Source: Pseudoxanthomonas sp. SL93
GTDB taxonomy: Bacteria; Pseudomonadota; Gammaproteobacteria; Xanthomonadales; Xanthomonadaceae
Assembly: GCF_026625825.1 (NCBI RefSeq)
Contig: NZ_CP113065.1
Coordinates: 3,649,501-3,713,500, forward strand
Reading direction: 5' to 3'
Length of the DNA: 64,000 nucleotides
Part shown: piece by piece, positions 32,762 through 42,602 of the stretch
Layout of the letters: each line of letters starts with the position of its first letter
Position numbering within the stretch: position 1 is the first letter of the stretch
The notes under the pieces: model-generated
What the model saw: the letters and a program-made list of their open reading frames with translations, nothing else
Told to the model about the DNA's origin: nothing
Database searches by the model: none
Program-made: the position numbers and the translations under genes

Positions 32762-34124
32762 GTCGTCGAAATCCCGCCGCCACCGCCGCTTCCGGCGGCG
32801 GCTGCGCACCCGCATCATCCTGTCGTTCGTGCTGTTGGGCTTTGGCCTGACGCTGCTGCTCGCGTTCTCGGCCAACTGGGTGCGCAATCGGGTCGAAGAG
32901 GATCTGGTGGTGGACGCCATCAGCCAGAACATCAGCGAATACCAGCGACGGTATATGGAAAGCGGCGGCCGCCAGCGCGACCTGCGCGTGCAGACGATGC
33001 GTGCGTATGCCTTCGCGCCGGACAAGTTCGAGCAGCTGCGAAGTGAGCAGCCAGACTGGTACGAACTGCCGAACGGTATTCATGCATTGTCAGGCACGGA
33101 CGGCGACGGCTCTCCGTTCTCGTATTGGCTGGCGGTGCAGAAGACACCCGAGGCGTGGTTCTTCCTTGCCTATGACATGACCGAGTCCGCCAAGGGCAAG
33201 GACAAGTTCAACCGGGCATTGATCGGCGTGGTCGTGGTCTTCACCGGTATCTCGCTTCTGATCGGCTGGTGGTCGGCCGCGCGCGTGATGAGCCCGGTCT
33301 CCGAACTCGCTGCGCGGTTGCGTTCCTACCGCGGCAGCAGCAATCCGCGTCCGCTGGCCCCTCATTTTCCTGAAGACGAAGTCGGCGAGCTGGCAAAGGC
33401 GCTGGACGACTACTCCGGTCGCCTGACCGAAGTCGTGCAGCGCGACCGCGAATTCAACGCCGACGTCAGCCACGAGCTGCGCACGCCGCTGGCCATCATC
33501 CGTGGTTCCGTCGAGCTGATGCTGTCGCGCCCGGACATGGACGAGAAGACGCGCACGCGGGTGCAACGCATCCAGCGCGCCGAACAGCAGTGCACGGACC
33601 TGATCAGCGCGCTGCTGCTGCTCTCGCGCAACGAGCGCGGCCATGGCAATACCGACGTCGCGCGCGTGGTCGAGCAGTTGCTGGATGCCCACCGCGCCAC
33701 GCTGGGCGGCAAGCCCCTGGTGCTGCGCATGGAAGGCGAGGGCGGTGTGACGGTGGATTCCCCCGAAGCGGCGCTGTCGGTCGCGCTGGGCAACCTGATC
33801 GGCAACGCGGTGAAGTACACCAAGGAGGGCGAAGTGGTGGTGCGCCTGTTGTCCGATGCGGTGGAAGTGGTCGATTCCGGCCCCGGCCTGAGCAAGGAGG
33901 ACGCTGCGCGCCTGTTCGAACGCGGCTATCGCGGTACCCACGCCGGCCACTCGCATGGCGGCGGCATCGGCCTGTCCATCGTCAGCCGCCTGTGCGCGCT
34001 CTACGACTGGCAGGTGAGCGTGCGGCCGGGCGAGCCCAAGGGTGTCGTCGCGACGCTGCGCTTCTCGCCACAGCGTGATGTGGCAGTGCCGGATGCCCTG
34101 GAGCCCCCTGCATCGCGCACCTGA
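32748..34124 (+). CDS. Membrane sensor histidine kinase
   Basis: 458 aa. The ATG at 32748 overlaps the regulator gene by 14 nt. A very basic N-terminus (KSRRHRRFRRRLRTR) and TM1 (IILSFVLLGFGLTLLLAF) precede a periplasmic sensor of about 125 residues (NWVRNRVEEDLVVDAISQN to TESAKGKDKFN). TM2 follows (ALIGVVVVFTGISLLIGWW), then a HAMP-like linker and a HisKA domain with phospho-accepting His242 (ADVSHELRTPLAIIRG). The catalytic domain has the N-box (LGNLIGNAVKYT), G1 (VVDSGPGLS) and G2 (HSHGGGIGLSIVSRL). It converges with the DUF4124-type gene. Confidence 0.95.
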   Translation: MPAAESSKSRRHRRFRRRLRTRIILSFVLLGFGLTLLLAFSANWVRNRVEEDLVVDAISQNISEYQRRYMESGGRQRDLRVQTMRAYAFAPDKFEQLRSEQPDWYELPNGIHALSGTDGDGSPFSYWLAVQKTPEAWFFLAYDMTESAKGKDKFNRALIGVVVVFTGISLLIGWWSAARVMSPVSELAARLRSYRGSSNPRPLAPHFPEDEVGELAKALDDYSGRLTEVVQRDREFNADVSHELRTPLAIIRGSVELMLSRPDMDEKTRTRVQRIQRAEQQCTDLISALLLLSRNERGHGNTDVARVVEQLLDAHRATLGGKPLVLRMEGEGGVTVDSPEAALSVALGNLIGNAVKYTKEGEVVVRLLSDAVEVVDSGPGLSKEDAARLFERGYRGTHAGHSHGGGIGLSIVSRLCALYDWQVSVRPGEPKGVVATLRFSPQRDVAVPDALEPPASRT

Positions 34125-34142
34125 TCGCGCGCGATTGCCGGG

Positions 34143-34736
34143 TTACAGCACGATCCAGAAGCAGTTGTAGGCGCGGCGTATGCCCAGCGTCGTGTTGGAC
34201 GGCGTGGCGCTGCTCTTCAGCGTCTGCATCACGCGCAGTCCGACAGGTCGCTGCCGCTGCGAGGTCTGCGGGTAATAGCCGTCGGCGTTGGCATCCACTA
34301 CCAGCCCGGACTCATCAATGATGGGTGCGGGCTCCGGCCGTATCGGCACGATGTCCACCAGGGGCCGCTGCACGATGGCTTCCAGTCGGTCCAGGATGCG
34401 GTTGGCGGAGGCATCGGGAACGCCAGACCACTGATAGACGCCTGCGAGCCGGTTGACGTCCTTGGCATTGATGGCGGCGGTGATCTGGTAGACCAGATCG
34501 CTGAGCGTGCGCGAACAGCCGCCCCGGTAGAGCGGGCCCGTCGTGGCCGCGCCCGCGTTGCTGACATCGGGCAGCCGGTTCATCGCGCCGACGTCCTCGC
34601 AGGCTTTGTCCGTGTAGACCGTCTCGCCCGACATGGTCGTGCAGCGTTGCACGCCCTGCGCGCGCGCGGACGAGGCGGGCAGGAGCCAGGTGCCGGAAAG
34701 AACGCTGGCGGTCAGCAGGAGCAGGAGGAAGCGCAT
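34143..34736 (-). CDS. Secreted protein with DUF4124-like N-terminus
   Basis: 197 aa. The signal peptide (MRFLLLLLTASVLSGTWLLP, cleavage near SSARAQ) is followed by a short DUF4124-type motif common in xanthomonad periplasmic proteins (VQRCTTMSGETVYTDKACED), with two Cys likely to form a disulfide. The rest (LSDLVYQITAAINAKDVNRLAGVYQW, VPDASANRILDRLEAIVQRP) looks like a helical periplasmic domain ending in YNCFWIVL. Function unknown. No partner gene is visible; it ends 18 bp from the kinase gene on the other strand. Confidence 0.8.
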   Translation of the reverse strand: MRFLLLLLTASVLSGTWLLPASSARAQGVQRCTTMSGETVYTDKACEDVGAMNRLPDVSNAGAATTGPLYRGGCSRTLSDLVYQITAAINAKDVNRLAGVYQWSGVPDASANRILDRLEAIVQRPLVDIVPIRPEPAPIIDESGLVVDANADGYYPQTSQRQRPVGLRVMQTLKSSATPSNTTLGIRRAYNCFWIVL

Positions 34737-34860
34737 TCCGCCAGCCTACCCGTGGCCACGGCGGAAAGTCAGCGGTCCGCCCGCAGATATGTGCGGGCCG
34801 TTCAGTTGCTCATCCGCCGCGTGAAGAGGCCTCGCGGAGAGGCGTCCGGAGGCGTGCGGT

Positions 34861-35694
34861 TCAGCGTGCTACGTTCAACCGCGACAACACCGCCTGGGTG
34901 GGCTTGGCCAGGTTGAGCGTGTAGAAGTGCAGGCCCGGCGCGCCGCCGGCGACCAGGCGTTCGCACAGCCCGGCGACCACGTCGGCGCCGAAATCCCGTA
35001 CCGCCTCGGCGTCGTCGCCGAACGCCTGCATGCGCTTGCCGATCCAGCGGGGAATCTCCGCACCGCACGCCTCGGAGAAACGCCGCAGCTGGGTGAAATT
35101 GGAGATCGGCATGATGCCGGGGATGATCGGGATCTCCACGCCCGCCTTCCTCACCTGGTCGACGAAATGGAAGTAGGCGTCCGGGTTGTAGAAGTACTGG
35201 GTGATCGCACCGTCGGCACCCGCATCCACCTTGGCCTTGAAGTGCTTCAGGTCGGTGAGGGCGTCATCAGCCTGCGGGTGGGTTTCCGGGTAGGCGCCCA
35301 CTTCGATGTGGAAATAGTCGCCATGCTCGCTGCGGATGAACGCGATCAGCTCCGAGGCGTAACGCAGGTCGCCCGTGAACCCCATGCCGGAAGGCAGGTC
35401 CCCGCGCAGTGCGACCACACGCCTGCAGCCAAGCGCCCGATAGAGGCGGAGCAGTTCGCGGATTTCCTCGCGGCTTCCGCCCACACAGGACAAGTGCGGG
35501 ACCGATTCGAACCCATGGTGCTGGTGCAGGTGTCGTACGGTCTCGGAGGTATAGCTCAGCGTCGAACCGCCGGCACCGAAGGTGCAGGACACATAGTCTG
35601 GCGCATACACCTTCAGCTTTTCCGCCGTGCGGTCCAGCTGCGCGCGCTGTTCGTCGGTCTTGGGGGGATAGAACTCGAAGCTGATGGCAGGCAT
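34861..35694 (-). CDS. metF: 5,10-methylenetetrahydrofolate reductase MetF
   Basis: 277 aa FAD-dependent TIM-barrel enzyme that makes 5-methyl-THF for methionine synthesis. The start at ATG 35694 yields the canonical MPAISFEFYPPKTDEQR with the catalytic Glu in FEFYPPK; the longer open frame to 35736 runs through the -10 element and is rejected. Family motifs are VSCTFGAGGST, VVALRGDLPSGMG, EVGAYPETHPQA and ITQYFYNPDAYFHFVDQVR. It is monocistronic, away from ahcY, to which metF is adjacent in many proteobacteria. Confidence 0.96.
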   Translation of the reverse strand: MPAISFEFYPPKTDEQRAQLDRTAEKLKVYAPDYVSCTFGAGGSTLSYTSETVRHLHQHHGFESVPHLSCVGGSREEIRELLRLYRALGCRRVVALRGDLPSGMGFTGDLRYASELIAFIRSEHGDYFHIEVGAYPETHPQADDALTDLKHFKAKVDAGADGAITQYFYNPDAYFHFVDQVRKAGVEIPIIPGIMPISNFTQLRRFSEACGAEIPRWIGKRMQAFGDDAEAVRDFGADVVAGLCERLVAGGAPGLHFYTLNLAKPTQAVLSRLNVAR

Positions 35695-35721
35695 GAAGGG
35701 GGCCGTTCGGATCGTGGCGGC

Positions 35722-35727
35722 ATTATA
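35722..35727 (-). promoter_or_regulatory. -10 element of metF
   Basis: A perfect TATAAT on the minus strand, 28 bp upstream of the metF start codon, implies a leader of about 20 nt, too short for a riboswitch. The -35 (AATCAT-like) is weak. Confidence 0.6.
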
Positions 35728-35867
35728 TCTCTTCATCGGGATGAATGATTATCTGTCGCTGCCGAGCCTGTTCCATGGGCTGGGCTGCCGCCCGCACATG
35801 CCGCACGATCCTGTGGCGCAGTGCCCGTGCGGGGTAACCTGTCGGTCGTTTTCTGGCCCGCCATCGC

Positions 35868-36425
35868 ATGACCATCGTCCTCACGCCGTTCGCCCGCACC
35901 CGCCTTTTCCCCGCCGACAAGCGCCGCAACGCCATCCAGGACTGCAGCCCGGAGGCCTTCGAACGCCGCCTCAATGAGGAGGCCCCGGTTGAAGTGCTGG
36001 AGGGCTACGCGCCGTTTTGTCGCCTGCATGTGCACCGCAACTGGACGTCCACCCGCTGCCTCACCGTGCCGGTCACCGACGACAACCGTCACCAACTGCG
36101 TTCGTCATACGAGGCGCGCTCCTCCGACGAGCTGCCGGTGCTGGTGCGCTGGTTCGAAGGTATCGAGCCGCCCGTGGCCGATTACCTGGTCGTCATCGTG
36201 TACAGCGCCGCGCAGCTGGCGAAGGAAAATGCGCCCATCGAAGGCGACTGGGGCGTGGTCGGCTGCCTGTACACCGCCACGCCGCACGAGATCCCGATGA
36301 CGCCCATCACGATGATGCGCAATGCCTTGGGGGTGGAGGAGGGCGGCTCCGGCGTGCCGCTCGATCGCGAGGCCTACCGGCGGAGCGTGGCGTTCTGGGA
36401 ACGCAATGCCAACTGGCGTCCCTGA
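35868..36425 (+). CDS. DUF3228 family protein
   Basis: 185 aa cytoplasmic protein of unknown function. The full-length pattern (IVLTPFARTRLFPADKRRN, GYAPFCRLHVHRNW, VVIVYSAAQLAKEN, GDWGVVGCLYTATPHEIPMTPITMMRNALG, VAFWERNANW) matches the DUF3228 family as I remember it. No signal peptide or transmembrane segment is seen. It is divergent from metF and converges on gluconokinase, so it stands alone as a transcription unit. Confidence 0.85.
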   Translation: MTIVLTPFARTRLFPADKRRNAIQDCSPEAFERRLNEEAPVEVLEGYAPFCRLHVHRNWTSTRCLTVPVTDDNRHQLRSSYEARSSDELPVLVRWFEGIEPPVADYLVVIVYSAAQLAKENAPIEGDWGVVGCLYTATPHEIPMTPITMMRNALGVEEGGSGVPLDREAYRRSVAFWERNANWRP

Positions 36426-36481
36426 CGCGCGACACGGGAAGCCATGCATTCACGCGCTGACCATCTACGGCACGGAGGATT

Positions 36482-36985
36482 TCATTCCAGCGCTGCCAAC
36501 GCATGGTCCAGCTGCGTCGACGGTGACTCCTCAATGCTGAGCCGGACTACATCGGTCTCCGCGGTGGGTTCCTCCAGCGCGGCAAACTGGCTGTCGAGCA
36601 GCGACGCGGGCATGTAGTGGCCGCTGCGCGCGAGCATCCGTGCGGCGATGAGCCGCTTGTCTCCGTGCAGGAACAGGAAGCGCAACGGAACCCCGGTCGC
36701 ACGCAGCCTGTCGCGGTGACGCCGGCGCAGGCCGGAGAACGCCAGTACCACGCGTTCGCCTGCCGCCGTGCGGCGCTGCAGCTCCAGGGCGATGCGGCGC
36801 ACCCAGGGTGCCCGCATGCGGTCGGTCAGGGGAAGCCCGCCGGCCATGCGCGCCTTCGCGCCGATGCTGTGGAAATCATCGGCATCCAGGAACGCGGCGG
36901 GCCAGGCGTCGGCCAGTGCGTGCGCCAGCGTGGTCTTGCCACTGCCTGACACGCCCATCACCACGGCGACCCGGATCCCGCTCAT
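36482..36985 (-). CDS. gntK: Gluconokinase
   Basis: 167 aa P-loop kinase phosphorylating D-gluconate to 6-phosphogluconate. The start ATG 36985 overlaps the stop of the upstream phosphorylase gene (ATGA). Walker A is [16 protein letters not shown] (Lys17); other GntK signatures are [61 protein letters not shown] and [17 protein letters not shown]. As the last gene of the operon it would consume the gluconate released from cellobionate by the phosphorylase, feeding the Entner-Doudoroff or pentose phosphate route. Confidence 0.95.
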   Translation of the reverse strand: MSGIRVAVVMGVSGSGKTTLAHALADAWPAAFLDADDFHSIGAKARMAGGLPLTDRMRAPWVRRIALELQRRTAAGERVVLAFSGLRRRHRDRLRATGVPLRFLFLHGDKRLIAARMLARSGHYMPASLLDSQFAALEEPTAETDVVRLSIEESPSTQLDHALAALE

Positions 36986-39354
36986 GCCGGCAGTTCCACC
37001 CGCACCTGGTACGTGCGTCCGGCTTCGATACCTTCGATCGCATTGTCGTCCTGCCACTGCCCGTCCAGTGCGACGCGCATCCGCGCGAGCCCTGTAACGC
37101 GTTCGATGTACATCTCGAACACGGCGCCCCGGAAGCGGCGTGTTGCGCGTGCCGATGGCCAATGGGAAGGCAGCTGGGGCGCGATCCGCAGCCCATCGCC
37201 ATCGCCGCGCATACCGAACAGTTCCTCCACCAGGCAGCGGTACAGCCAGGCGGCCGTACCGGTATTGAAGAGCTGGCTGGAGCGGCCGGCGGTGCGCGGG
37301 TGCAGGCGCCACGCGCCGCGGTAGTAGTTGGGCACGAACACCGGCAACTGGCCACGCTGCAGGCAATCGGCGGCGTCCGGCGTCGGCAGCATCGCGCGCA
37401 GTACCTGCCATGCACGGTCGGCGTCGCCGGCCTGGTACAGGCTGTACAGATAGAACGCCGCCGCGTGGTTGTAGACCGCACCATTCTCGGCCGTGCCCGG
37501 GAATTTCTGCGTCACCCGTCCGACATCCTCGCGCATGCGGGTGTACGGCGGGTCATACATGGTCACGCCGTAGGGCGACACCAGGTGCGTGTCGACGGCG
37601 GCCAGCATGCGCGCGCGCTTGTCGGCGTCGGCCGCGCCACTGAGGATGGCCCAGCTCTGCGGGTTGAGGAAGATGCGGCCTTCGCCATCCCCGCTGACGC
37701 CGAACGCGACACCATCGTCGGTGATGCCGCGCCCGTACCAGTCGCCGTCCCACAGGTGTGCGTTCATGGCGGCGTTGCACGCCTGCGTGCCCACGCGGAA
37801 CTCGTCGGCGAGCATGTCGTCGCCGCGGCGCGCGCAGATCTCCGCCCACTGCTTCAATGCATAGGCGCTGGCCAGCGTCAGCCAGCCGGACACGCCGCGT
37901 CCGCGCCAGCCGACCATGTTCATCGGGTCGCACCAGTCTCCCTGTGCGATGTAGCTGAGGCCGCGCGCATCGCGTGCCTGCAGCAGCCAACGCATGGCGC
38001 GCGTGATGCGTTCCGACACGCTGGCCACCTGTCCGTGGGCGTCGGTCACCGTGGCGTCGAGGATGCCGTCGTCGCCTGTCTCGTCCAGATAGGCCCGCAG
38101 GCAGATCGGCAGCCACACGCAGTGGTCGGTGTGCGGGATCTGGTTGATGTACTTCAGCTCGGCGCCCTCCACCAGCAGGATGCCGTCCGGCATCGCCCCG
38201 GAAGGCTCCTGCTGCGACAGGGCATGCAGGAACGCCGCCCGCGCCGCTTCCGGACGCAGGAAGCCCATGCCCATGTGGTCCTGCAGGTAATTGCGCGTCT
38301 GCGGATCGGTGGTCAGGCGGTTGACGTCGCCGTGGTAGTAGACCTGGCGCGGCAACCAGTGGTTGGCGAACGCATCCAGCCACGGGTCCGGTGTCTCGAC
38401 GCGCAGGCATCCCGTGCCCGCGTCAACGTAGGCCGCGCTGCCTGCCGCCGCTCCCGCGAACGCTTCCTTCGACAGGTGCCGTTCGCGCAGGCGCCGGATC
38501 TCGTCGTCGTCGCGCGCCGGCGCGAACAGGAAGCGGTACTCCTGCACGTCATCCTCTGCGAGTTCCACCCGGTACTGCAGCACGGCGGTGGGCATTTCGT
38601 AGGCCGCGTCGCCGCCGCCCAGCAGTTCCTGGCCGACGATGGCCTGCGGTGCATGCAATCCGCCTTCGCCTTCGAAGTTCGCCTGCTGGGCTTCCCATGC
38701 ATCCGGCGTCCGCTCGTAGAGCAGCACAGTGCGGTCCTTGAAGGCGCGGTTGCGGAAGTAATCCTCGACTTTCTGGTAAGGCGTGACGCTGGCGCAGACG
38801 ATGCCGCCGAGGTCGTCGCGATGGCTGCCCGACTGGTTCATCCACGACATGTAGCCGACCGGGAAGTAGGGATACAGGCTGAGGCGTCGCCGGCGCCCCG
38901 AACGGTTGTGCACGCGCAGCGTCCACAGTTCCGCCACCTCGTCCACCGGCAGCATCACGCCCATCTCCACCTCGATGCCGTCGCAGCTGACCCGCCATGC
39001 CACGTCGGACAGGCCGACGGAGAATGCGAATGCATCCGGCATCCGTCGCACGGGCTCGTGCGGTACCGAGAAGAGCCTGTGGTCTTCTTCGTCCTTCACG
39101 TAGCAGAAGCGACCCGGGTGATGCGCGTAGTAGGGCTGCTCCGGCTGCATGAAGGTCTTGGCCTCCAGCGTGGGTGCATGCGCGTACTTGGCCGGTTCGG
39201 GCTGCATGAACTGCGCGGTGGCGAATCCCCGGCAGTTGAGCTGCAGCAGCATCCGTCGGTTCCACAGGAACGTGGACGCGGCCGGCATCGCGGTGGGACT
39301 CGTCAGGACGAAGCGGCGTCCCTGCTCTTCGAAACCGTAGGGCAACCTGGTCAT
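36982..39354 (-). CDS. GH94 phosphorylase, probable cellobionic acid phosphorylase
   Basis: 790 aa inverting glycoside phosphorylase. The start at 39354 ([20 protein letters not shown]) overlaps the permease stop (ATGA). An N-terminal beta-sandwich ([20 protein letters not shown]) precedes an (alpha/alpha)6 barrel with the general-acid region [13 protein letters not shown] (D473/D476) and the C-terminal substrate/phosphate segments [20 protein letters not shown] and [16 protein letters not shown]. An enzyme of this type in Xanthomonas campestris is known as 4-O-beta-glucosyl-D-gluconate (cellobionic acid) phosphorylase. The coupled gluconokinase fits its products, glucose 1-phosphate and gluconate, better than it fits cellobiose or chitobiose phosphorolysis. 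The specificity is inferred from context plus family recall. Confidence 0.88.
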   Translation of the reverse strand: MTRLPYGFEEQGRRFVLTSPTAMPAASTFLWNRRMLLQLNCRGFATAQFMQPEPAKYAHAPTLEAKTFMQPEQPYYAHHPGRFCYVKDEEDHRLFSVPHEPVRRMPDAFAFSVGLSDVAWRVSCDGIEVEMGVMLPVDEVAELWTLRVHNRSGRRRRLSLYPYFPVGYMSWMNQSGSHRDDLGGIVCASVTPYQKVEDYFRNRAFKDRTVLLYERTPDAWEAQQANFEGEGGLHAPQAIVGQELLGGGDAAYEMPTAVLQYRVELAEDDVQEYRFLFAPARDDDEIRRLRERHLSKEAFAGAAAGSAAYVDAGTGCLRVETPDPWLDAFANHWLPRQVYYHGDVNRLTTDPQTRNYLQDHMGMGFLRPEAARAAFLHALSQQEPSGAMPDGILLVEGAELKYINQIPHTDHCVWLPICLRAYLDETGDDGILDATVTDAHGQVASVSERITRAMRWLLQARDARGLSYIAQGDWCDPMNMVGWRGRGVSGWLTLASAYALKQWAEICARRGDDMLADEFRVGTQACNAAMNAHLWDGDWYGRGITDDGVAFGVSGDGEGRIFLNPQSWAILSGAADADKRARMLAAVDTHLVSPYGVTMYDPPYTRMREDVGRVTQKFPGTAENGAVYNHAAAFYLYSLYQAGDADRAWQVLRAMLPTPDAADCLQRGQLPVFVPNYYRGAWRLHPRTAGRSSQLFNTGTAAWLYRCLVEELFGMRGDGDGLRIAPQLPSHWPSARATRRFRGAVFEMYIERVTGLARMRVALDGQWQDDNAIEGIEAGRTYQVRVELPA

Positions 39355-40739
39355 GCAGCGGCTTCCCGACGGGATTGCAGGTCGCTCTGCACCTGCGACA
39401 GGTTGGTCGCATCCAGCGGGTAGAAACGCATCACCCAGGCCGCCAGCAGGGCGACGGCGCCGGGGATCACGGTCAGCAGCAGCACGATGCCGAGCCGCGA
39501 GGCGTCCGACTGCGCCGCGTTGGCCACGTAGCCCATCCCGGCCAGGATCCAGGCGATGGTCGCCGACGCCAGCGCGCCGCCGAGCTTCTGCGAGAACGTC
39601 GCGGCGGCAAAGGTCATCGCAGTGGCGCGCCGGCCGGTCTTCCATTCGGTGTAGTCGGCGCAGTCGGCGTACATCGAGAAGGCGAGGGGCGACTTGGGTC
39701 CCAGCATCAGCCCGACCAGCAGGTTCAGCGCGAACATGAGCCAGACCGCGTCAGGGGGGATGAAGAACATCGCACAGCTCACCACGCCGACGCCCGCCAT
39801 CAGCCACGCCATCAAACGCCGCTTGTCCACGTAGCGGGTCATCAGGGGCGTCAGCCCGGCGCCCACGGCCAAGGCCAGCGCATAGGCGCCCAGGAAGAGA
39901 CCGGTCAGCTCCGGCCGCTCGAGGTGGTACTTGAGGTAATACGCCAGCGAGCCGCCACGCATCACGATGGTCACCATGATGATCAGCGCCAACGCGAACA
40001 GCACCATCCACGGCCGGTTGTGCAGCAGGTCGATCACGTCCTGGCGGACGGCGCTGCTTTGCTGCGGCAGCGGTGCGACACGTTCGCGCGTGGTCAGGAA
40101 CACCGTGACGAACGCGGCGGTGGCGACCACGCCGTACAGCGACAGCGTCAACTGCCAACCCAGCGCCTCATCGCCACGTCCCAGCCACCGCACCAGGTCC
40201 AGCGTGAGCCAGTTCACCGCCATCGTGCCGGCGAAGGCGGCGATGAAGCGGAAACTGATCAGCTGGGTGCGCTGCTGGCTGTCGGCGGTGATGACGCCGG
40301 AGAGCGCGGAATAGGGAATGCTCAGCACCGTATAGGCGAGCATCATCAGGGTGAAGGTCGCGTACGCCCAGACCAGTCGTCCCCCGTCGTCCAGGTCGGG
40401 TACGGTCCACGTCAGCACGCCCGCCAACGCCATCGGCAGTGCACCGAAAAGCAGATAGGGCCGGAACCGACCAAACCGGCTGCGCGTGCGATCGGCGATG
40501 GCGCCCATCAGGGGATCGGTGATCGCGTCCACCACCTTGGTGACCAGCATCATCGTGCCGACGGCGGCAGCGGCCAGTCCCATCACGTCGGTGTAGAAAA
40601 TGAGCAGGAACGCCGAGATGTTGGCCCAGTAAAGGTTGAAGCCGAAATCGCCGACGCCGTAGCCGACCTTCTCGCGCAGGCGAGGCTCCGTGCTGCTTGC
40701 GGGATGCGCGGTCGCTCCGCCCCCCTGATCAGGTCGCAT
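39351..40739 (-). CDS. GPH-family (MelB-like) sugar:cation symporter
   Basis: 462 aa, 12-helix inner-membrane permease of the glycoside-pentoside-hexuronide family. The start ATG 40739 has GGGAG six bases upstream; a longer frame to 40811 lacks this. Family signatures are [63 protein letters not shown] and [21 protein letters not shown]. It is the first gene of a three-gene operon with 4-nt overlaps to the phosphorylase and gluconokinase, so the likely cargo is cellobionic acid. A promoter is expected in 40740-40906. Confidence 0.92.
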   Translation of the reverse strand: MRPDQGGGATAHPASSTEPRLREKVGYGVGDFGFNLYWANISAFLLIFYTDVMGLAAAAVGTMMLVTKVVDAITDPLMGAIADRTRSRFGRFRPYLLFGALPMALAGVLTWTVPDLDDGGRLVWAYATFTLMMLAYTVLSIPYSALSGVITADSQQRTQLISFRFIAAFAGTMAVNWLTLDLVRWLGRGDEALGWQLTLSLYGVVATAAFVTVFLTTRERVAPLPQQSSAVRQDVIDLLHNRPWMVLFALALIIMVTIVMRGGSLAYYLKYHLERPELTGLFLGAYALALAVGAGLTPLMTRYVDKRRLMAWLMAGVGVVSCAMFFIPPDAVWLMFALNLLVGLMLGPKSPLAFSMYADCADYTEWKTGRRATAMTFAAATFSQKLGGALASATIAWILAGMGYVANAAQSDASRLGIVLLLTVIPGAVALLAAWVMRFYPLDATNLSQVQSDLQSRREAAA

Positions 40740-40777
40740 GTCCACTCCCGGGATGATGGTTCGCTCCGGCCCACGAA

Positions 40778-40787
40778 ACGCATGCGT
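40778..40787. promoter_or_regulatory. Small palindrome upstream of the permease operon
   Basis: ACGCATGCGT is a perfect 10-bp palindrome 39 bp upstream of the permease start, a possible operator for an unlinked sugar regulator. No regulator gene lies in the operon. Evidence is symmetry and position only. Confidence 0.3.
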
Positions 40788-40906
40788 CGCGGCGACCGAA
40801 ACGGCGGCCAAGCTTGCGATGATCGCGGCAGTGAGGCAAGCACCCTTGCGGTCCCGTCGGCCGGCATCCGTGCGCCAGCACGGGCGTGGCCGGCCGCGGA
40901 ATGCAG

Positions 40907-40930
40907 AACGGGCGCCGTGAGGCGCCCGTT
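40907..40930 (-). terminator. Probable terminator of ahcY
   Basis: AACGGGCGCC/GGCGCCCGTT perfect 10-bp stem with a 4-nt loop, 30 bp past the ahcY stop. On the minus strand it is followed by CTGCATT, not a true U-tract, so termination efficiency is uncertain. Confidence 0.55.
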
Positions 40931-40959
40931 CCGGGAGTACAGCGCAATCGCCGGAGCGA

Positions 40960-42393
40960 TCAGTAGCGGTAATGGTCCGGCTTGTACGGGCCTTCCACCG
41001 GCACGCCGAGGTAGTCGGCCTGGTCCTTCGTCAGCTTGGTCAGCTTCACGCCGATCTTATCCAGATGCAGGCGGGCGACTTCCTCGTCCAGGTGCTTGGG
41101 CAGACGGTAGACGGTCTTCTCGTACACGTCCTTGTTGGCCCACAGGTCGATCTGCGCCAGCGTCTGGTTGGCGAACGAGTTGGACATCACGAAGCTGGGG
41201 TGGCCGGTGGCGCAGCCCAGGTTCACCAGGCGGCCCTCGGCCAGCAGGAAGATGGCCTTGCCGTCGGCGAACACGAACTTGTCCACCTGCGGCTTGATGT
41301 TGATCTTCTGCACGCCCGGCAGGTTGTACAGCGCATCGACCTGGATTTCGTTGTCGAAGTGGCCGATGTTGCAGACGATCGCCTGGTCCTTCATCGCCTT
41401 CATGTGATCGATGGTGATGATGTCCTTGTTGCCGGTGGTGGTGACGTAGATGTCGGCCGTGCCCAGCGTGTCTTCGACGGTGTTCACCTCGAAGCCTTCC
41501 ATTGCCGCCTGCAGCGCGCAGATCGGATCGATCTCGGTGACGATGACGCGCGCGCCGTAGGCCCGCAGCGAGTGCGCCGAACCCTTGCCCACGTCGCCGT
41601 AACCGCAGACCACGGCGACCTTGCCGGCCAGCATCACGTCCATCGCGCGCTTCAGGCCATCGGCCAGCGATTCGCGGCAGCCGTACAGGTTGTCGAACTT
41701 CGACTTGGTGACCGAGTCGTTGACGTTGATCGCCGGGATGAGCAGCGTGCCGGCTTCGGCCAGCTGGTACAGGCGGTGCACGCCGGTGGTGGTTTCCTCG
41801 GAAACACCCTTCCAGGACTTGACCACTTCGGTCCAGTAGCCGGGGCGTTCCTGGTGCACGCGCTTGAGCAGGTTCTTGATGACCTGCTCCTCATGGCTCG
41901 ACGAGGGGCTGTTGACCCAGTCCGAACCGTTTTCCAGCTCATAGCCCTTGTGGATCAGCAGGGTGACGTCGCCGCCGTCGTCGACGACCAGTTCCGGCCC
42001 GAGCTTGCCGTTGCCGAAATTCAGCGCGTCCAGCGTGCAGTCCCAGTACTCCTCCAGCGTCTCGCCCTTCCAGGCGAACACCGGCGTGCCGGTGGCGGCG
42101 ATCGCCGCGGCGGCATGGTCCTGGGTGGAGAAGATGTTGCACGAGGCCCAGCGCACGTCGGCGCCCAGGTCGACCAGCGTCTCGATCAGCACGGCGGTCT
42201 GGATGGTCATGTGCAGCGAACCGGTGACGCGCACGCCCTTCAGCGGCTTGGCGGCGGCATGCTTGCGGCGGATGGACATCAGGCCCGGCATCTCGTGCTC
42301 GGCGATGTCGATCTCCTTGCGGCCCCAATCGGCCAGGGAGATGTCGGCGACCTTGTAGTCGCCTTCGGTGGAGAACTTGCGTACTGCGTTCAT
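40960..42393 (-). CDS. ahcY: Adenosylhomocysteinase (SAH hydrolase)
   Basis: 477 aa NAD-dependent tetrameric enzyme cleaving S-adenosylhomocysteine to homocysteine and adenosine, relieving product inhibition of methyltransferases. Signatures are [31 protein letters not shown] cut across its two motifs, [13 protein letters not shown], the NAD-binding loop [15 protein letters not shown] and the C-terminal KPDHYRY. It contains the roughly 40-residue insertion (about 150-190) usual in proteobacterial forms. A SAH riboswitch lies directly upstream, so the gene is expected to be induced when SAH accumulates. It is alone on its transcript here. Confidence 0.97.
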   Translation of the reverse strand: MNAVRKFSTEGDYKVADISLADWGRKEIDIAEHEMPGLMSIRRKHAAAKPLKGVRVTGSLHMTIQTAVLIETLVDLGADVRWASCNIFSTQDHAAAAIAATGTPVFAWKGETLEEYWDCTLDALNFGNGKLGPELVVDDGGDVTLLIHKGYELENGSDWVNSPSSSHEEQVIKNLLKRVHQERPGYWTEVVKSWKGVSEETTTGVHRLYQLAEAGTLLIPAINVNDSVTKSKFDNLYGCRESLADGLKRAMDVMLAGKVAVVCGYGDVGKGSAHSLRAYGARVIVTEIDPICALQAAMEGFEVNTVEDTLGTADIYVTTTGNKDIITIDHMKAMKDQAIVCNIGHFDNEIQVDALYNLPGVQKINIKPQVDKFVFADGKAIFLLAEGRLVNLGCATGHPSFVMSNSFANQTLAQIDLWANKDVYEKTVYRLPKHLDEEVARLHLDKIGVKLTKLTKDQADYLGVPVEGPYKPDHYRY

Positions 42394-42437
42394 TGCGGTG
42401 GCTCCGGGGAAGTGGCGAGCTGTGCTCGCATTCTTGA

Positions 42438-42510
42438 CCGGGCGCCGTTACAGGAACGTCCTGCCGAGCCTGGCCGTGCTGTTTCCACGGTCGCAGCGCC
42501 CCTCGGCGAG
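42438..42510 (-). promoter_or_regulatory. S-adenosylhomocysteine (SAH) riboswitch upstream of ahcY
   Basis: On the minus strand the leader reads GCCGAGGGGCGCTGCGACC, then a variable hairpin GTGGAAACAGCACGGCC, AGGCTCGGC, a small hairpin region (AGGACGTTCCT) and AACGGCGCCC. This reproduces the conserved core of the SAH aptamer: P1 GCCGAG/CTCGGC, the CGCTGCGACC...AGGCTCG core, and the pseudoknot GGGCGC with GGCGCCC. It begins about at the transcription start predicted from the TATAAT at 42518-42523 and ends 45 nt before the ahcY start codon, placing the ribosome site (GGAG, 42402-42405) in the expression platform. SAH binding turns ahcY on in characterised examples. Confidence 0.93.
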
Positions 42511-42517
42511 GGTGCGC

Positions 42518-42523
42518 ATTATA
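42518..42523 (-). promoter_or_regulatory. -10 element of ahcY
   Basis: TATAAT on the minus strand, about 7 nt before the first paired base of the SAH aptamer. No clear -35 hexamer was found at the usual distance. Confidence 0.6.
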
Positions 42524-42602
42524 TCGCTTCCTCCGGATGGAAAGATGGCCCGCCGACGGACGCGATGGGGTAGGCTTCGGATGTTGCCGTGCAGCAGACC
42601 AT

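Noticed and set aside
35695..35745. Possible SAH riboswitch in front of metF
   Set aside because: The perfect TATAAT lies 28 bp from the start codon, leaving no room for an aptamer; the core sequence found at ahcY is absent.
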